A DNA stretch of 64,000 nt from Arctopsyche grandis. Lineage: Eukaryota > Arthropoda > Insecta > Trichoptera > Hydropsychidae. The first letter of the stretch is position 1, and each line of letters opens with the position of its first letter. Both the position numbers and the translations under genes were made by a program. Positions 1 to 12,074 of this stretch are shown piece by piece. The stretch is taken from the NCBI RefSeq assembly GCF_051622035.1, contig NC_135357.1:18969256-19033255 (forward strand), written 5' to 3'. The notes below the pieces were generated by a model. The model did no database searches and was not told the DNA's origin. It saw nothing but the letters and a program-made list of their open reading frames with translations.

Positions 1-7
1 ATTATAC

Positions 8-997
8 CTTGCTAGCGGCAGCGGCGCGCACCTCGGCTTCCAGATCCTTCAGTAGACTTTGAAAGGCGGGCACGAGATCGGCTCTGGCTAGATCGGGCCC
101 GACGGCGGCTTGCAGTTCTCCAAATTTATCGGCGACCATGTAACGAACCCGCCACGAGTTGTCGACGGCGCAAGACCTCACGGTGGGCATGACGAGCTGC
201 TCCACGTCGTCGGTGGCCAACAGGCCGGCGATGCTGATGGAAGCCTCGACGGCGAGAAGCCGCACCGAGTCCTGCTCGTCTTGGGCCAGATTGACGAACA
301 TGGCGATGATCTCGCTCTTGAGGTATTCGAGCTCGACGACCTTGGCGAACTCGCCCAGCTTGGCGGCGGCCGCGCGACGCACCATAGGCGTGTCGTCTTG
401 GCACAGCAGGCGGAAGTGCTGGCGCAGTTCGGCGCGCAGGACGGTGGGCACGCGCGGGTAGCAGCACGCGAAGAGGCCGCACGCCGAGGTGCGCGTGCTG
501 AACCAGTCGCCGGCCGCCAGTCGCTGCACCAGCGGGAAGAAGTACTCCTCGAGGTGCGCAGCCGAGTGGTGCGCCGCCACGGCCTTCAGCGACTCCACGG
601 CGCGGTCGCGAACCACCGTCTCCTCCACGGAGGCGAGCGCCTCCAGCGGCGTCAGCAGACACCACGCGTGCTCCGCGCCCCCCACCAGCGACACGAACTC
701 GCCCAGCTGCTCGGCCAGCGCCAGCAGCACCTCGTCCTCGTCGTAGATCGTCTCCTTCAGGAACGGGATCAGCTCGGCGCGCGTGCGCTCCACGCCCAGC
801 GCCAGCGCGATCGTCGACAGCTTCTTGATCGAGTTCAGCCGCAGCTGCACGTCGTCGTTCTTCAGCTCGTCGATGAGCACCGCGATGGGGTACAGAGAAT
901 CGTCGGCCGCCGCGTCCACGCCCCCCGCTGCGCCCCCTGCGCCTCCGCCCCCCACACCCGCTCCGCCCCCGCCCCCGCCACCTGCGCCTGCCATCAT
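8..997 (-). CDS. Pp2A-29B: PP2A 65-kDa scaffold (A) subunit, first coding exon (partial)
   Basis: This is the N-terminal 330 residues of the serine/threonine phosphatase 2A scaffold, the HEAT-repeat protein that holds the catalytic C and regulatory B subunits. After a Gly/Ala-rich leader (residues 1-32) the canonical start of the family appears ([14 protein letters not shown]), followed by family signatures such as [58 protein letters not shown] and [15 protein letters not shown]. The family is about 590 residues, so slightly over half is present. The exon ends AAG|GTATAA at 8/7, a phase-0 donor; the rest lies left of the window. I chose the MM start at 997 because it is nearest to conserved sequence; an in-frame ATG also exists at 1081. 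The exon is strikingly G+C-rich and GC-ending in codon choice, unlike the exchanger and huckebein genes. Identity is near certain; the exact start is not. Confidence 0.92.
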
Positions 998-1296
998 TCT
1001 ATCCGACTCGACTCGACCCGACTGCTGACGACGCACGCCTCCGCCTCCACCTCCTGACGCCAAACGCCAAACGCCGATCACCGAACACCCGACTGCGATC
1101 AGGCAGACACCACTCGAGAAACTAACGAGCGAATTCGCAGCCAGGTCCGCTTTTGGTCGCCCACACCCATTCTTCGGGGTCTACCTCACGGGTCCGAAAA
1201 TAAAAATATCGGAAGGCAAAGATCGAAAATCGAAAGATCTTAAGTCGAAAGATCAAAAAAAAAAAGGGTGCATGGTAAACGGTACTATGTATATAT

Positions 1297-2286
1297 AATA
1301 TACAAAAAGCATTTCTTCGTTTTCTTTATAAGAAAGAGTATGGGTACTACCCATATCTCTATCCTACTCCTTTCCTTTTGGGCATGCTTGGGTATAATTC
1401 CCTTGAACTTCGGAGAAACTTCTCGTTAATTCGTTTCGTTCTCCAGCTATTGCGTGGTAATACGTCATGCCCGTTGGGACTTTATGTCCCTAATAATTAT
1501 GTGCGTGGTAAACATCATCATTTGATGGTTGTACCTGCTGCTCGCACAGTACTTTTTCGAATGGCTCCTATTCCAAGAGCTATTCGACTTCTCAATGAAA
1601 TCGTTGCTGCTGTCCCTGAATGTGATATTTTCCACCTTGGGGAGCGTAGATTATCGGATATTATCTTCACATATTTATCTGGTAACCTGCGCTCATCATT
1701 ACTTTCTTAATTTGAATGTGATGAATGAGTGGAATCTTAATCTACTCTCTTCCATTTAGGCCTCACTGTGATTTTATTTTTTATTCATATTTTGTTTTAG
1801 TTTATTTTACTTTTTCTTTCTCCTTTGTACATTTTTATATACTATTTTAATTTTGTTCAGTGTAAACAAAGAATGGGATTTATGGATTTTATTTTTGCTA
1901 TTTTTTTTTCTCTCTGAATGATGTATTATTTCCTTTTGTTACTTTTTTTTTTATTATTTTATTTTACCATTATAGGGGATGAACGAATGAGACGACTGGC
2001 ATGTTAATGCACGTGTTTATTATATGACAGCTGAAGACGGAGTGGGTAGCAGCTCTCCGAACCCAGCCGGGTTGGTCCCCACTCGCAGGAAGGCAACCAA
2101 ACTCGACCATGTCGTATAAGCGAGCCGCCACACCATGTTTTCCACTTTTGCTTTTTTCCTTTATTTACAGTTTACTTGTTTTTATATCATGTTTTTATAT
2201 CTTTTTCAAATGTAGGCCATTGTGGCGATTTAGGTTCTTCCTGTAATGCCACAATGGTCCAAAACTATTAAATAAATAAATAAATA
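1297..2286 (+). mobile_element. 5'-truncated LINE 3' end (jockey/CR1-like)
   Basis: A 110-codon reading frame (1378-1710) resembles the C-terminal end of jockey/CR1-type ORF2 (note VRGKHHHLMVVPAARTVLF and IPRAIRLLNEIV). A T-rich 3' region follows, then GCCACAATGGTCC and an (AAAT)n-like tail. An 11-bp duplication TATGTATATAT flanks the insert (1286-1296 and 2287-2297). The insertion splits the surrounding foldback element and is itself split by an LTR-like insert. A related 3' end occurs at about 40685-41068. Confidence 0.75.
1971..2132 (-). mobile_element. Solo-LTR-like insertion, copy 1
   Basis: On the minus strand it starts TGTGGCGGCTCGC, carries an AATAAA-type signal near the 3' end and finishes CATCCCCTATA. 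A 4-bp duplication (ATGG on the minus strand) flanks it. A second copy in opposite orientation lies at 2742-2901. Length about 160 bp with a polyadenylation signal and a 4-bp target duplication suggests a solo LTR of a gypsy-type retroelement, but no internal coding region is seen, so the class is inferred. Confidence 0.65.
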
Positions 2287-2741
2287 TATGTATATATGAG
2301 TGGCATGCGGTGAAATTATCTTTCTTTTTGTCATACAGCCTTGTTTAATGTGCGCTCGCAGAATACGGGAGGAAAAGCCTGTTCCTCTTTTTCCTGTTGT
2401 ATCCTGCTCGCGCAAATTAAGTGAGTATGTACCGTTTACCATGCACCTTTTTTATCTTTCGACTTGAGATCTTTCGATTTTCGATCTTTGCCTTTCGATA
2501 TTTGCGTTTTCGGGCGTTTCATTTTCGGGCCCGTGAGGGAGACCGCCATTCTTCGATATAGACCCGCCAAAAGGATTCTTTCGCCGTGATGCTACGTTGC
2601 ATACGAAAAAGCGTCGCCTTTAAAATTTCGAATAGCAATATGCTAATTGAATTATTACGCACATTGCGATCACCCAAAAGACAATTTTTGCCATGAAAAT
2701 TGTGAATACGGAATATTTAGCACTCGAGTTGTCGTTAGTAT

Positions 2742-2901
2742 TGTGGCGGCTCGCTATACGACATGGTCGAGTTTGGTCACCTTCCTGCGAGTGGGGACCA
2801 ACTCGATTGTGTTCGAAGTTAGCTACTCACTCTGCCTTCAGCTGTCATAAATAAAACACGTGCATTAACATGCCAATCGTCTCATTCGTTCATCCCCCAT
2901 A
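2742..2901 (+). mobile_element. Solo-LTR-like insertion, copy 2
   Basis: This is the same 160-bp unit as 1971-2132 in the other orientation: TGTGGCGGCTCGC at the start, AATAAA about 50 bp from the end, CATCCCCCATA at the end. A 4-bp duplication GTAT sits at 2738-2741 and 2902-2905. It interrupts the inverted-repeat element spanning about 2646-3183. Confidence 0.65.
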
Positions 2902-2905
2902 GTAT

Positions 2906-3095
2906 GATAGTTATCTCTAGAAGTAGAATGCATAGAATCGCGCTCAACCTCAAAAAATGTTGCTACAAAAACTCTGCACGGCAGAGTTTGTTCATTATTT
3001 GCTAGACTTCGTCTCTCTTCAATGGCTCGCTTTTTAGACGATACTTTTGTTAACAATGACCATTCTATGCATTCTACTTCTATGTAGTTATCATT
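2906..3095. mobile_element. Small palindromic insert (MITE-like)
   Basis: The arms AGAAGTAGAATGCATAGAAT (about 2920-2939) and its complement ATTCTATGCATTCTACTTCT (about 3062-3081) bracket a roughly 120-bp loop. The words AGTATGAT recur immediately outside both ends, consistent with a target duplication. No coding potential. Confidence 0.45.
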
Positions 3096-3380
3096 AGTAT
3101 GATGGACTTTTTGGCTGCCAGATGTTCCGTTAATACAGATTTTAGTGACTTTTTGGCGAGAGCTCTGTGGGCAATAATCACCGAACCAGCAATATATCTC
3201 ATATCAAGAGTAATGATTACAGACCGGCGTCTGAGCGCAAAAATTGGTCAAATTTTTTTTTGGTCTCTAGCTTTATAGTTTGCCCTCTTTTCTAGAAAAT
3301 AGCACCGTCGTGCCGTTCTTTAATGACGATTAATAATAACGATGGCCGTAATAAAAAAATCACCATTCGAAAAGGGTAAA

Positions 3381-3571
3381 CGGATTATTACGCAAAAAGC
3401 TATCTCGCGCAAGTCATTAAACTGTTGATCATGGAACATCTGGCACTGGAGTTCTCGTTAGTACAATATTTCGCGTGGTAGCTTTCGATCGATGTAGTTT
3501 TTGGGTGTCAGATGTTCTTTGATCGAGATTTTAGTAACGTATGTGAAATCACTTTGTGCGGAATAATCATA
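3381..3571. mobile_element. Inverted-repeat element (MITE-like), intact copy
   Basis: The ends GGATTATTACGCAAAAAG and CTTTGTGCGGAATAATC are imperfect inverted repeats. Internal GAACATCTGGCA and TGTCAGATGTTC are also complementary, so the whole unit folds back. No coding potential. Confidence 0.5.
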
Positions 3572-5120
3572 GAACATTCGAAAAGTGTGCGCATGTTACA
3601 TTGGTTTGGTTATTTTTTTCCTAGGACTTAATTTTACTTTTAAGAGCCCTGATAATGATTAATGTTTCTCTCGTATAAATTTCATCAAAAATAAATAATT
3701 CTACTAAAAAACCAAATCTCTCAATAAAGACATCGAATTTTAACATATTCTCAACATTTTCAATGCATTTTTATCTTTATTCGTTTTACTTGGTTAGTTA
3801 GATGAAATTCCTGATTGTCGAAAAGTTTTAAGCCAAATTTTTTTATATTAATCAAAAATTTAAAGTAAAAGTTAAAACTTCTGGGAAATGTAGTAAATAT
3901 TAAAAAACATTTTCAACATTATATTTTATATTTATAATACACGAATATATAACAAATAACACTAAATGCATAATATTTACATCTAAATTGTTTTTATGTG
4001 CCTTTTTGTAATCGTTGATATATTTTTCAATATTGTACAAACTATAATATCAGGCTATTGAAATATATCAAAGACAAAAAATATATTCGTTTATTTATAA
4101 ATCTAAATACATACATATGTATAAAATCTTTGAAATTGTTTAGATTTCACCAAATTCCTATATAAATAGGTTTGCTTTAATATCATATATATTCATTAAA
4201 TATAATATTATACAAACAAATGTTGTATAATCGAGAAGTTGCTTAGAAACAATTAAATTGATTTTAATAAAACAAACATATGTATTAGACATATTTCCAA
4301 TTGAGGGATAATAATACAGCCATTGGTCGAAGAACTTGAAATTTTACATTGGAAGGAAGGATTTTACATTGAATCGCACGCACATGTATATACATACACA
4401 CCCATTTAATATTAGGTATACAAGGAATATAATTTTACTTATTAAAAAAACAAATTATACTGTCGAAACAAAAATTATGCACTGAAATTGGGTTATCGGA
4501 ATGGAAAAAAAATAAAGAAATATCTTGATTTTTAGTAAATATATACATACATAAATATATTACACCTACATAAACATTATGATAAATTTATTTAACATTT
4601 GAATATTTTTTAATACCTATGTATATTATGCCATCATGTTATGTAGGTGTGCAATATGTGAGCATACATATATACATATGTATGTCGAATGCATGTATGT
4701 AGGTATAATAAATATCGTTATGCTTTTTTTACTAAAAATCAACATTTAAATGTTAAGTGTCATAAAGTATTAAATTTAAAGCAAACACGGGAAAATTGTT
4801 ACCTTTTGTTACATTTTGTTAATCTACAACGACATTTCCGTACATTACAGTATATTATAAAAGCTTATCGAACTATCATAAGCATCATACAAAGATCAGT
4901 TTCAAAAATATAATGCAAATTGGGTGCATAAAAATAACGTAATTCTAAAAATTGTGAGCTGAATTAATATTTAATATAATCAATTTCATTTTATACGTGT
5001 TATAAACGATTAAATTGTGTAAAATTAGCAATTAGCATGTAAACATGTATATAATGTATTTCTTGAATTGAAGTACAACATCAGAATTCTACATCGTTGC
5101 AGATTTATATATTTTGAACA

Positions 5121-5164
<44 letters not shown>

Positions 5165-8100
5165 TTTTCTAATTAACAAACAATCATATCAAGAACAAAA
5201 ATTTCTCTACAATCGATAAAGAACACTTGGGATAAGGAATATCAATATGTTAATACTTACTCTACACTAGAATTATACATGCTGTTACATATATGTATGT
5301 ATGTACATATGTAACAGCATTTCTGCTCTAATGATCGTTAACAAAATCCTTTCATTAGAATTTATAATATTGTTTACTATCCAAGACTATAATATTTAAT
5401 GCCAAAAACATGTTGCACATTTTAATTGACTGTAAATAAACCAGTGTAGTAATTGACACATACATTTCATGACAAGTTTAATTGTATAAATTTGGGAGAG
5501 CAAAATTAAAATATCGAAAAATGGTATTATTTAAAAATGATTATTTTGAATATTTTATTTTTTTGTTTTGCAATTCAATTTCCTTTCAATGTGCAATTTA
5601 CAAATATTGATGCACTGCAACTACATTTGATAAGATAATAATTACAAAGTTTATAATAGCAATATCAACCAACATAAGTATAGTATTTTATAGAAGATAT
5701 ATAATATTATAATACATCATTCGTAAATTTGGAACAAGAACAATCGTTAATTCATATTACACTACAAGTTACCTATTAAAATTTTCAGTACACGTGTACA
5801 GTACAACTTGAAATATGATATGAATTAATTATTTATCATTTGAAACATAACTGTTATGGATTCATATCTATGTATTATGTACAAGTGAATATCCAATATG
5901 TACTGAGGATTTTATACAATTCACTGTTCCAATACTATTTAATATGTTTAATGTATCACAATAATATAACGGTCTCTTTTTGGATAGATTGACAAAATCA
6001 ATACTAAATATTGTATTATTAAAATATATATATATGATAGGTATATATTATTATATCAACATTTGAAAGAAATTTGATAATACTGTTTGGTAAAAACGTA
6101 AACAATAAATTAATTGCTATAAATTTTGTTCATGATGGATAAAACTCGGCCTTCAAAATGTATCATATACGCACATATATATATGTACATAAATATATGT
6201 CTTCTTTTAAGACAAGAATCTTTTTCTCAAGTAAGAAAGGGGAATATGTGATAGCAAATTGATAACAATTTAAATATGTAATGTAATATAAACAACAACA
6301 ATAAACGATATGCTATAATACGTAAATTTTTAAAATTAATAGGGTTAAATTGATAAAAGTCATAATTAGTTAATTAAGGCTCTAGTTATTGTCATTTTTG
6401 TATTATATACAAATGAGATTCTTTTGACACATTTCATAAATCTTAATTTAAAATATAATAAATAGGTATTCAGACATTATATGTCAAAATAAATTAAACG
6501 CTGTTAACGAAATTCATAATGAGATTCTTTATTTAAATAAATATATTAAAATTATTTTCATGCTTTTTCAATTTTCATTTAAGAATTATTGTTTTAAAAT
6601 TGGATTTTTAAAAAACTGTATGCATGCTGTTGTAATACATACAAATACTTTTTTAATGCTAACAATTAGACTAGCAATGAATAAATTTGGTGAAGGACAA
6701 AAATATCAGTGTCTTTAAAAGTTTATTTTGACAAGTCTTGGTCTTGTACTATTATAGTCCTTCGTTTTAAAATAAATTAATATGTAAGTTTAAACAACAA
6801 AGTTTCATAATATAAGACTTTTAAGTTTTAACTTTATTGATGACTTAAATCGATGTATGAATTGACTTGGTTTTAATTGAATTTTATTGCCGATGATCGT
6901 TAATATAGGAACAATTACATTCACATAAATTTCTAATGAAGATATAAAAGAAAATACTTACAAATCGTGGACGTTCAATAACAATAGTAGTATAATATTG
7001 TGTATGCTTGCGCTTACACATATACATATATGCATATCCTATAATCACCTCAGGGATGGTTCTACATAATTATTTTTCACACAGGCATAGATTGATAGAC
7101 CGCTGAGAATATGTTGCGTTTTTCATTTAAAAACACTGTTAAGTATTCATAAATCACATTTTATGTGTATTAATTCTTCATTTCATAGTACATACATAAA
7201 TAATATGAACATTCATTATGAATTGAAACAATCTTCAACTTCACTCATTTTTGTTCTAAATACGATTTTTTAAAATTTTCATTATAATACAGATACATGA
7301 CGCATAAAATAGAAATAAGTGCTGTAAATTACCAACAAAGCACTTAAATCTACATACATAACTTATTTTAAGAATAATTGTATAAGTGATTAAGTAAAGC
7401 AAATAATCATGAAAATACGAAATCAGATGCTAATAAATGATTAATTCGTTGTAATATGTAATATTAGGTAATTTATGATTAAGTTATATTCAATTTTAAT
7501 AACAAATTTATGTTGAATTAAAAGATTTCTAATTAATCAACATACAATACAGGTGTAGGTACTAAGAGAAATTAACTAGCTCTAAAGATGTTTTCTAGAG
7601 TTAAGTTTTTTAAACCACGTGTTTAATTTAAATTATTTCAAAGTCAAAAGCAAACATACATACATATATGTAATATGTAATATATTATAATTATATGAGA
7701 GATTAATTCATTTTCACACGGGAAACTTAAACTATGCATATAGAAGATATAGTAGAATTATTCGAATTTTAAATCAGTGTTGGCTATAATGTAAGAAGCC
7801 AATAAATTTATACTGTTCATGAAGATAAAACGTAAAAACTAGTTTTCCATTCCAATGTGAATTTAAAAACGTATATTCAAGAATAATTAAAAAAAATATA
7901 TTCTTTTGGGTAATACATAGTTAAAATTAACGTTTTTGATCAAATTAACCCAAATACTTCGTTTTTCAGACTCCACATTTGAACAATAAAAAAATGCTCC
8001 AATTTAAGTACAATATAATGAATTGAGGAAACTTTTTTATTATATATACATTTAACGGCAAAAATTTAATGCCTATTTATATAAATTAACAAACAATAAA

Positions 8101-8732
8101 AAAATTAGTCACAATCAAAAAAAATGTTAAACAAAAAATAAATCATTTTAAAAATAAGCATAATAAGCATAAAGCATAATAAAAATATATTTTTCAAATA
8201 ACCCGCCCCAAAAATAAGGTTCTTTGAAATGATTTATGTTATAATTTGAAGAAAAACCACTTAACAACTCCGTCAGTCAAATGAAAATGACTACTTTACA
8301 TTGTGTAATGATTTCCACAAGGCTGGTATTAAACTGTAAAATTGTATATCTATTTGATTAGTCATTGAAATAATTGTTGGAAAACCAGATATATATAATA
8401 TTTTTTAACTTATAGTGTTTCCCACTTACAACATACCATATTCATTTTATCAAGCAATTATAAAGCCTTAATATTTGTTAACATCATAATAAATCTAGTG
8501 AGACTACAACAAATATATATCCCGTAAGTGTATCAATTGATTTCCTTTTTTTACTGGAGAATATGATATTTTTAACATTCAAACAATTTGATATCGTATG
8601 TATAATAATATTACTATGGGCACTCTTGGTATATAAATATCCATGTTATATATAAAATTGAAATCGATTGATACAAATATAGGCCGTCAGAAAACAATTA
8701 TGCGATTACGATCGGATGCCATGTCCGAGAAT
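3572..8732. other. AT-rich non-coding stretch downstream of the exchanger gene
   Basis: I find no credible coding sequence here. It holds many AT-rich low-complexity tracts, an (AT)n tract at about 5127-5155 followed by a T-run, a hairpin at 5279-5320, and several copies of a palindromic TACATATGTA-type word. The right part is presumably the exchanger's 3' UTR on the minus strand; I cannot fix its end. Confidence 0.6.
5279..5320. repeat. Hairpin-forming inverted repeat
   Basis: The perfect 14-nt arms ATGCTGTTACATAT and ATATGTAACAGCAT enclose a 14-nt TATG-rich loop. It is isolated in AT-rich DNA; function unknown. Confidence 0.7.
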
Positions 8733-9392
8733 TTAGAACACACTAAAACACTCGGGCGGGTTGAGTTGTCCGAATACGTTTAATTCGTAAAGGGAAGCAA
8801 ACGTGATGAAAATTAGGTACCAAACCATAAGGATGACTCCGTATTTTCTATCCAACTTCCATCCATTTAAATGCGTTGCTAACACCAGAAATACAACTGT
8901 GCTAAGTAAAGATAACGTTGAATACGTCAGACCTGCAAAAAAGAGCAAAAACTATTTAAAAAACTACCGAAATAAAGAAAAAATGTCAATGTTGCTTATC
9001 GAATATTTTATTAATAGTACTTTAAAAAAAATAATATGTGTGAAATAATATTACCTTTACTTATGACATTAACGTGAGATCCCGGTTTAATTATTGCCGT
9101 TTGAATAAACCATGGTAAGCCAAGACATATGAGGATGTCGAACACATTAGATCCAACAGCATTGGATACTGCCATATCACCATACCTTAAAATTTAAAAT
9201 TATGCATATTATGCTATTTTAAAAGTATCTAACGATTAAAATTTTTATATTAAAAAATAATTGATTACCCTTCTTTGATTACAGCGATACTACTTAATGC
9301 ATCAGGGACAGATACGCCAGCAGCCACAAATGTGAGTCCCATTACTGTGTCCGGTATTCCCAATGTACTTCCTGTAAATTAAATATCCTATT

Positions 9393-9467
<75 letters not shown>

Positions 9468-12001
9468 ACACGGAAAATAATGTTTATTAGTCATCAATTA
9501 AATGATCTAAACACTAAATTTCGGGAAGGCCGGTTGAAATGTTATTATGCATTTCAAAGCTTTTGTGTTTAGATAAATAGCACTGAGGAACAAAAAATCA
9601 CGTTTTTGAGTTACCAATATTTACTAACTTTGGTCCACTGAATTTGAATATAATAATGATTTTTGTTGGTTGGTGATCGTTTACGAGATATTTTTAAACG
9701 CTCATATCTCGTAAACGATCACTAACCAACAAAAATCAATATCATATTCGAATTCAGTGGGTTAAATTTAGTAAAGATTGGCTAGTCTCCGCTCTGGTAT
9801 TTTTTTTTGTTGCTCAGTGTAATTAAAAATGCAGAATTATTATAATGTATTTTTATTAATATTTGGTACAAGAACGTTACCAATAACAGTTATCATCCAG
9901 ACCATGAAATAAGAGTAGAACGAAATCCAGATCATGGAAACTAGAAACGTAAATGGATACCAATTGCGATATTTTTCACTTTTACAGTCGGGCATTGTAA
10001 GTCGACACATATAGTGGATAGGAAAAACAATGTACCAAGATGTCAAACGGAATATACCTGTAACAATGGAATATTTTTGATAGAAATGTGTGTTATATTA
10101 TGTAGAATGAGCATGTGCATAGGTTATGTATGTATATTTATGTATATTTTACCAGCATCGACGGGTTTAACAAGAGGGTCAACAGCACCATCCACTTTAT
10201 TTTCTCTAGGCTTATAGTAGCTTTGATTTGGAATACCTGCCTGAATATTATTTTAATTTTAGATTGAAAATTTGTTCATATCCATAGTGTTCTATAAATC
10301 ATTTTAAATTACTTACTGCTTGGATCGTCAGTTGAGCTTGCTGCACAGGAGTTTGACTTCCTGGTTGAACTTTTCCCTGATCTACCTGTGATGGTGCCGA
10401 TTGAGGTGGCTGTCCACTTTGATCCCACATTGAATTTGGGTCCCAAACTGGCAGCTTTAATTAAATTTTGGAATTTTTTATTTCTTCCAAGTAAGTATAT
10501 TATATGTATTTAGGTAATATTATATATAGAACAGTGGCGTGCGGTGAAATTCTCTCTCTTTCTGTCGTACAGCCTTACTTAATGTGCACGGGCAGGATAC
10601 AAGAGGAACAGCCTGTTTCTCTTGTATCCTGCTCGCGCACATTGAGTAAGGCTGTACGACAAAAAGAGAGATAATTTTACCGCACGCCACTGATATAGAA
10701 GCAATATTATTAATTGGTGAACCTGTGCAGCTTGAGGTTGTGAAGAGTCCTCAGACCAGGCTGTATTTGGATTCCATTGATCAGTATTGTAATATCCTTC
10801 ATTGTCATACCCAACATTTGTGTTATAACCTTGAAGTAAATTAGTTTTATGTAGTAAAATAATAAATTTAACACGTGGCTGAACAAAAAACAATATGTAA
10901 AAGCTTACCAACTGGGCTCAATTGGTTCATAGCAACATTTTCACCGACAACTGGGTTTTCAGTTGTACGACCATTTTCAACTTTGTTGACGTTTGCTTTA
11001 GATTCTGGTACAACAGCTGATCTAAACAAAACACAGTATTAAAACTTTGAGTTAAATTTTATTCAGAATAGAATCGTTTCGAAAATTTCTCCAATTTGAT
11101 TCAATGATTCACAAGATTCAAATATTACTTGTAAGTCACCAATGAAGCCTGTTCTTCTTTAGTTGGCAGTTTTATGGGCAGCTTGAGTGACAAAGCCCAA
11201 CGCTCCAGTTGGGAGTTAAAATGAAGAGCAATGCAATATACAACGTACATTAATAACATTATTAGGGATTCTGGCCTGAAAATCATATATATATATATAT
11301 ATTTCAAATTTATGATACAAAATGAATACTGTAGGTATATGAAAAAGATCTTTCTTAAAATTACCAACTGATTACTTCGTTTGATATGGTAAATAGCATA
11401 ATTAAAATGGATATAGCATAAAAGAAACAATCTCTGCATAGAGGCCACCAATTCAAATAGCTCACGGTGCCCGAGCACAAGGCGCAAACTGATATTACAA
11501 ACATGATATTGAAAACTGCTGAGCCGATTACACCAGAAACTCCTAAAATATTTATTGAGAATAATCAATTGTATATTATAGTTAATCACTTCTTATTTTG
11601 AAGAAAATAAAAAATTACCTATATCATCTTTTGCAAAAAATACTCCAATTATAACGGTAGCCAGTTCTGGCGCTGAAGATCCAGCTGCCATAAAAGTTGC
11701 TCCAGCAACATCAGGGGATAGTTTTAATTCTAAATTAAAATAATAATAAAAAAATTAATAATTGTTCAGTTATTTATCGTTTAAAGACTTCAAATACAAA
11801 TTCTGATATAACCTTCACATATTCTGTCCAATGAGCTTACAAAATAATCATCACATACTATGGCCAAGCCCAAGAAAGTGAATACAGCTACTAAAACGTG
11901 TATGACCAGTCCACCATGCTTTCTAGCGTAAGGACCCATCAAAGGTCTTGGAAACTAAAATTTGTAAGATAATTTGATTAAAATAAATAATCTTTAATAC
12001 C

Positions 12002-12074
<73 letters not shown>

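Larger units (their letters stand above)
1177..2545. mobile_element. Foldback TIR element with 10-bp TSD (MULE-like), carrying nested insertions
   Basis: Terminal inverted repeats begin GGGTCTACCTCACGGG on the left and end CCCGTGAGGGAGACC on the right. Both are followed inwards by the same subterminal block (AAATATCGGAAGGCAAAGAT, then GAAAGATC repeats, then GGGTGCATGGTAAACGGTA). A 10-bp direct repeat CCATTCTTCG flanks it (1167-1176 and 2546-2555). Long TIRs with 9-10 bp duplications are typical of Mutator-like elements, hence the inferred class; no transposase is present. It is interrupted by a LINE fragment. Related copies lie at 14081-14454 and from 60669. Confidence 0.8.
2646..3183. mobile_element. 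Degenerate inverted-repeat (MITE-like) element, split by later insertions
   Basis: The left end (ATTATTACGCACA) and right end (TGGGCAATAATC) match the ends of the cleaner element at 3381-3571. Interior words (CACTCGAGTTGTCGTTAGTA, GCCAGATGTTC, ATTTTAGTGAC) are also shared. The element is interrupted by the LTR-like insert at 2742-2901 and by a separate palindromic insert at about 2906-3095. Confidence 0.5.

Noticed and set aside
110..1057. Long plus-strand open frames opposite the PP2A exon
   Set aside because: They are low-complexity antisense frames created by the GC-rich exon; the minus frame matches PP2A throughout.
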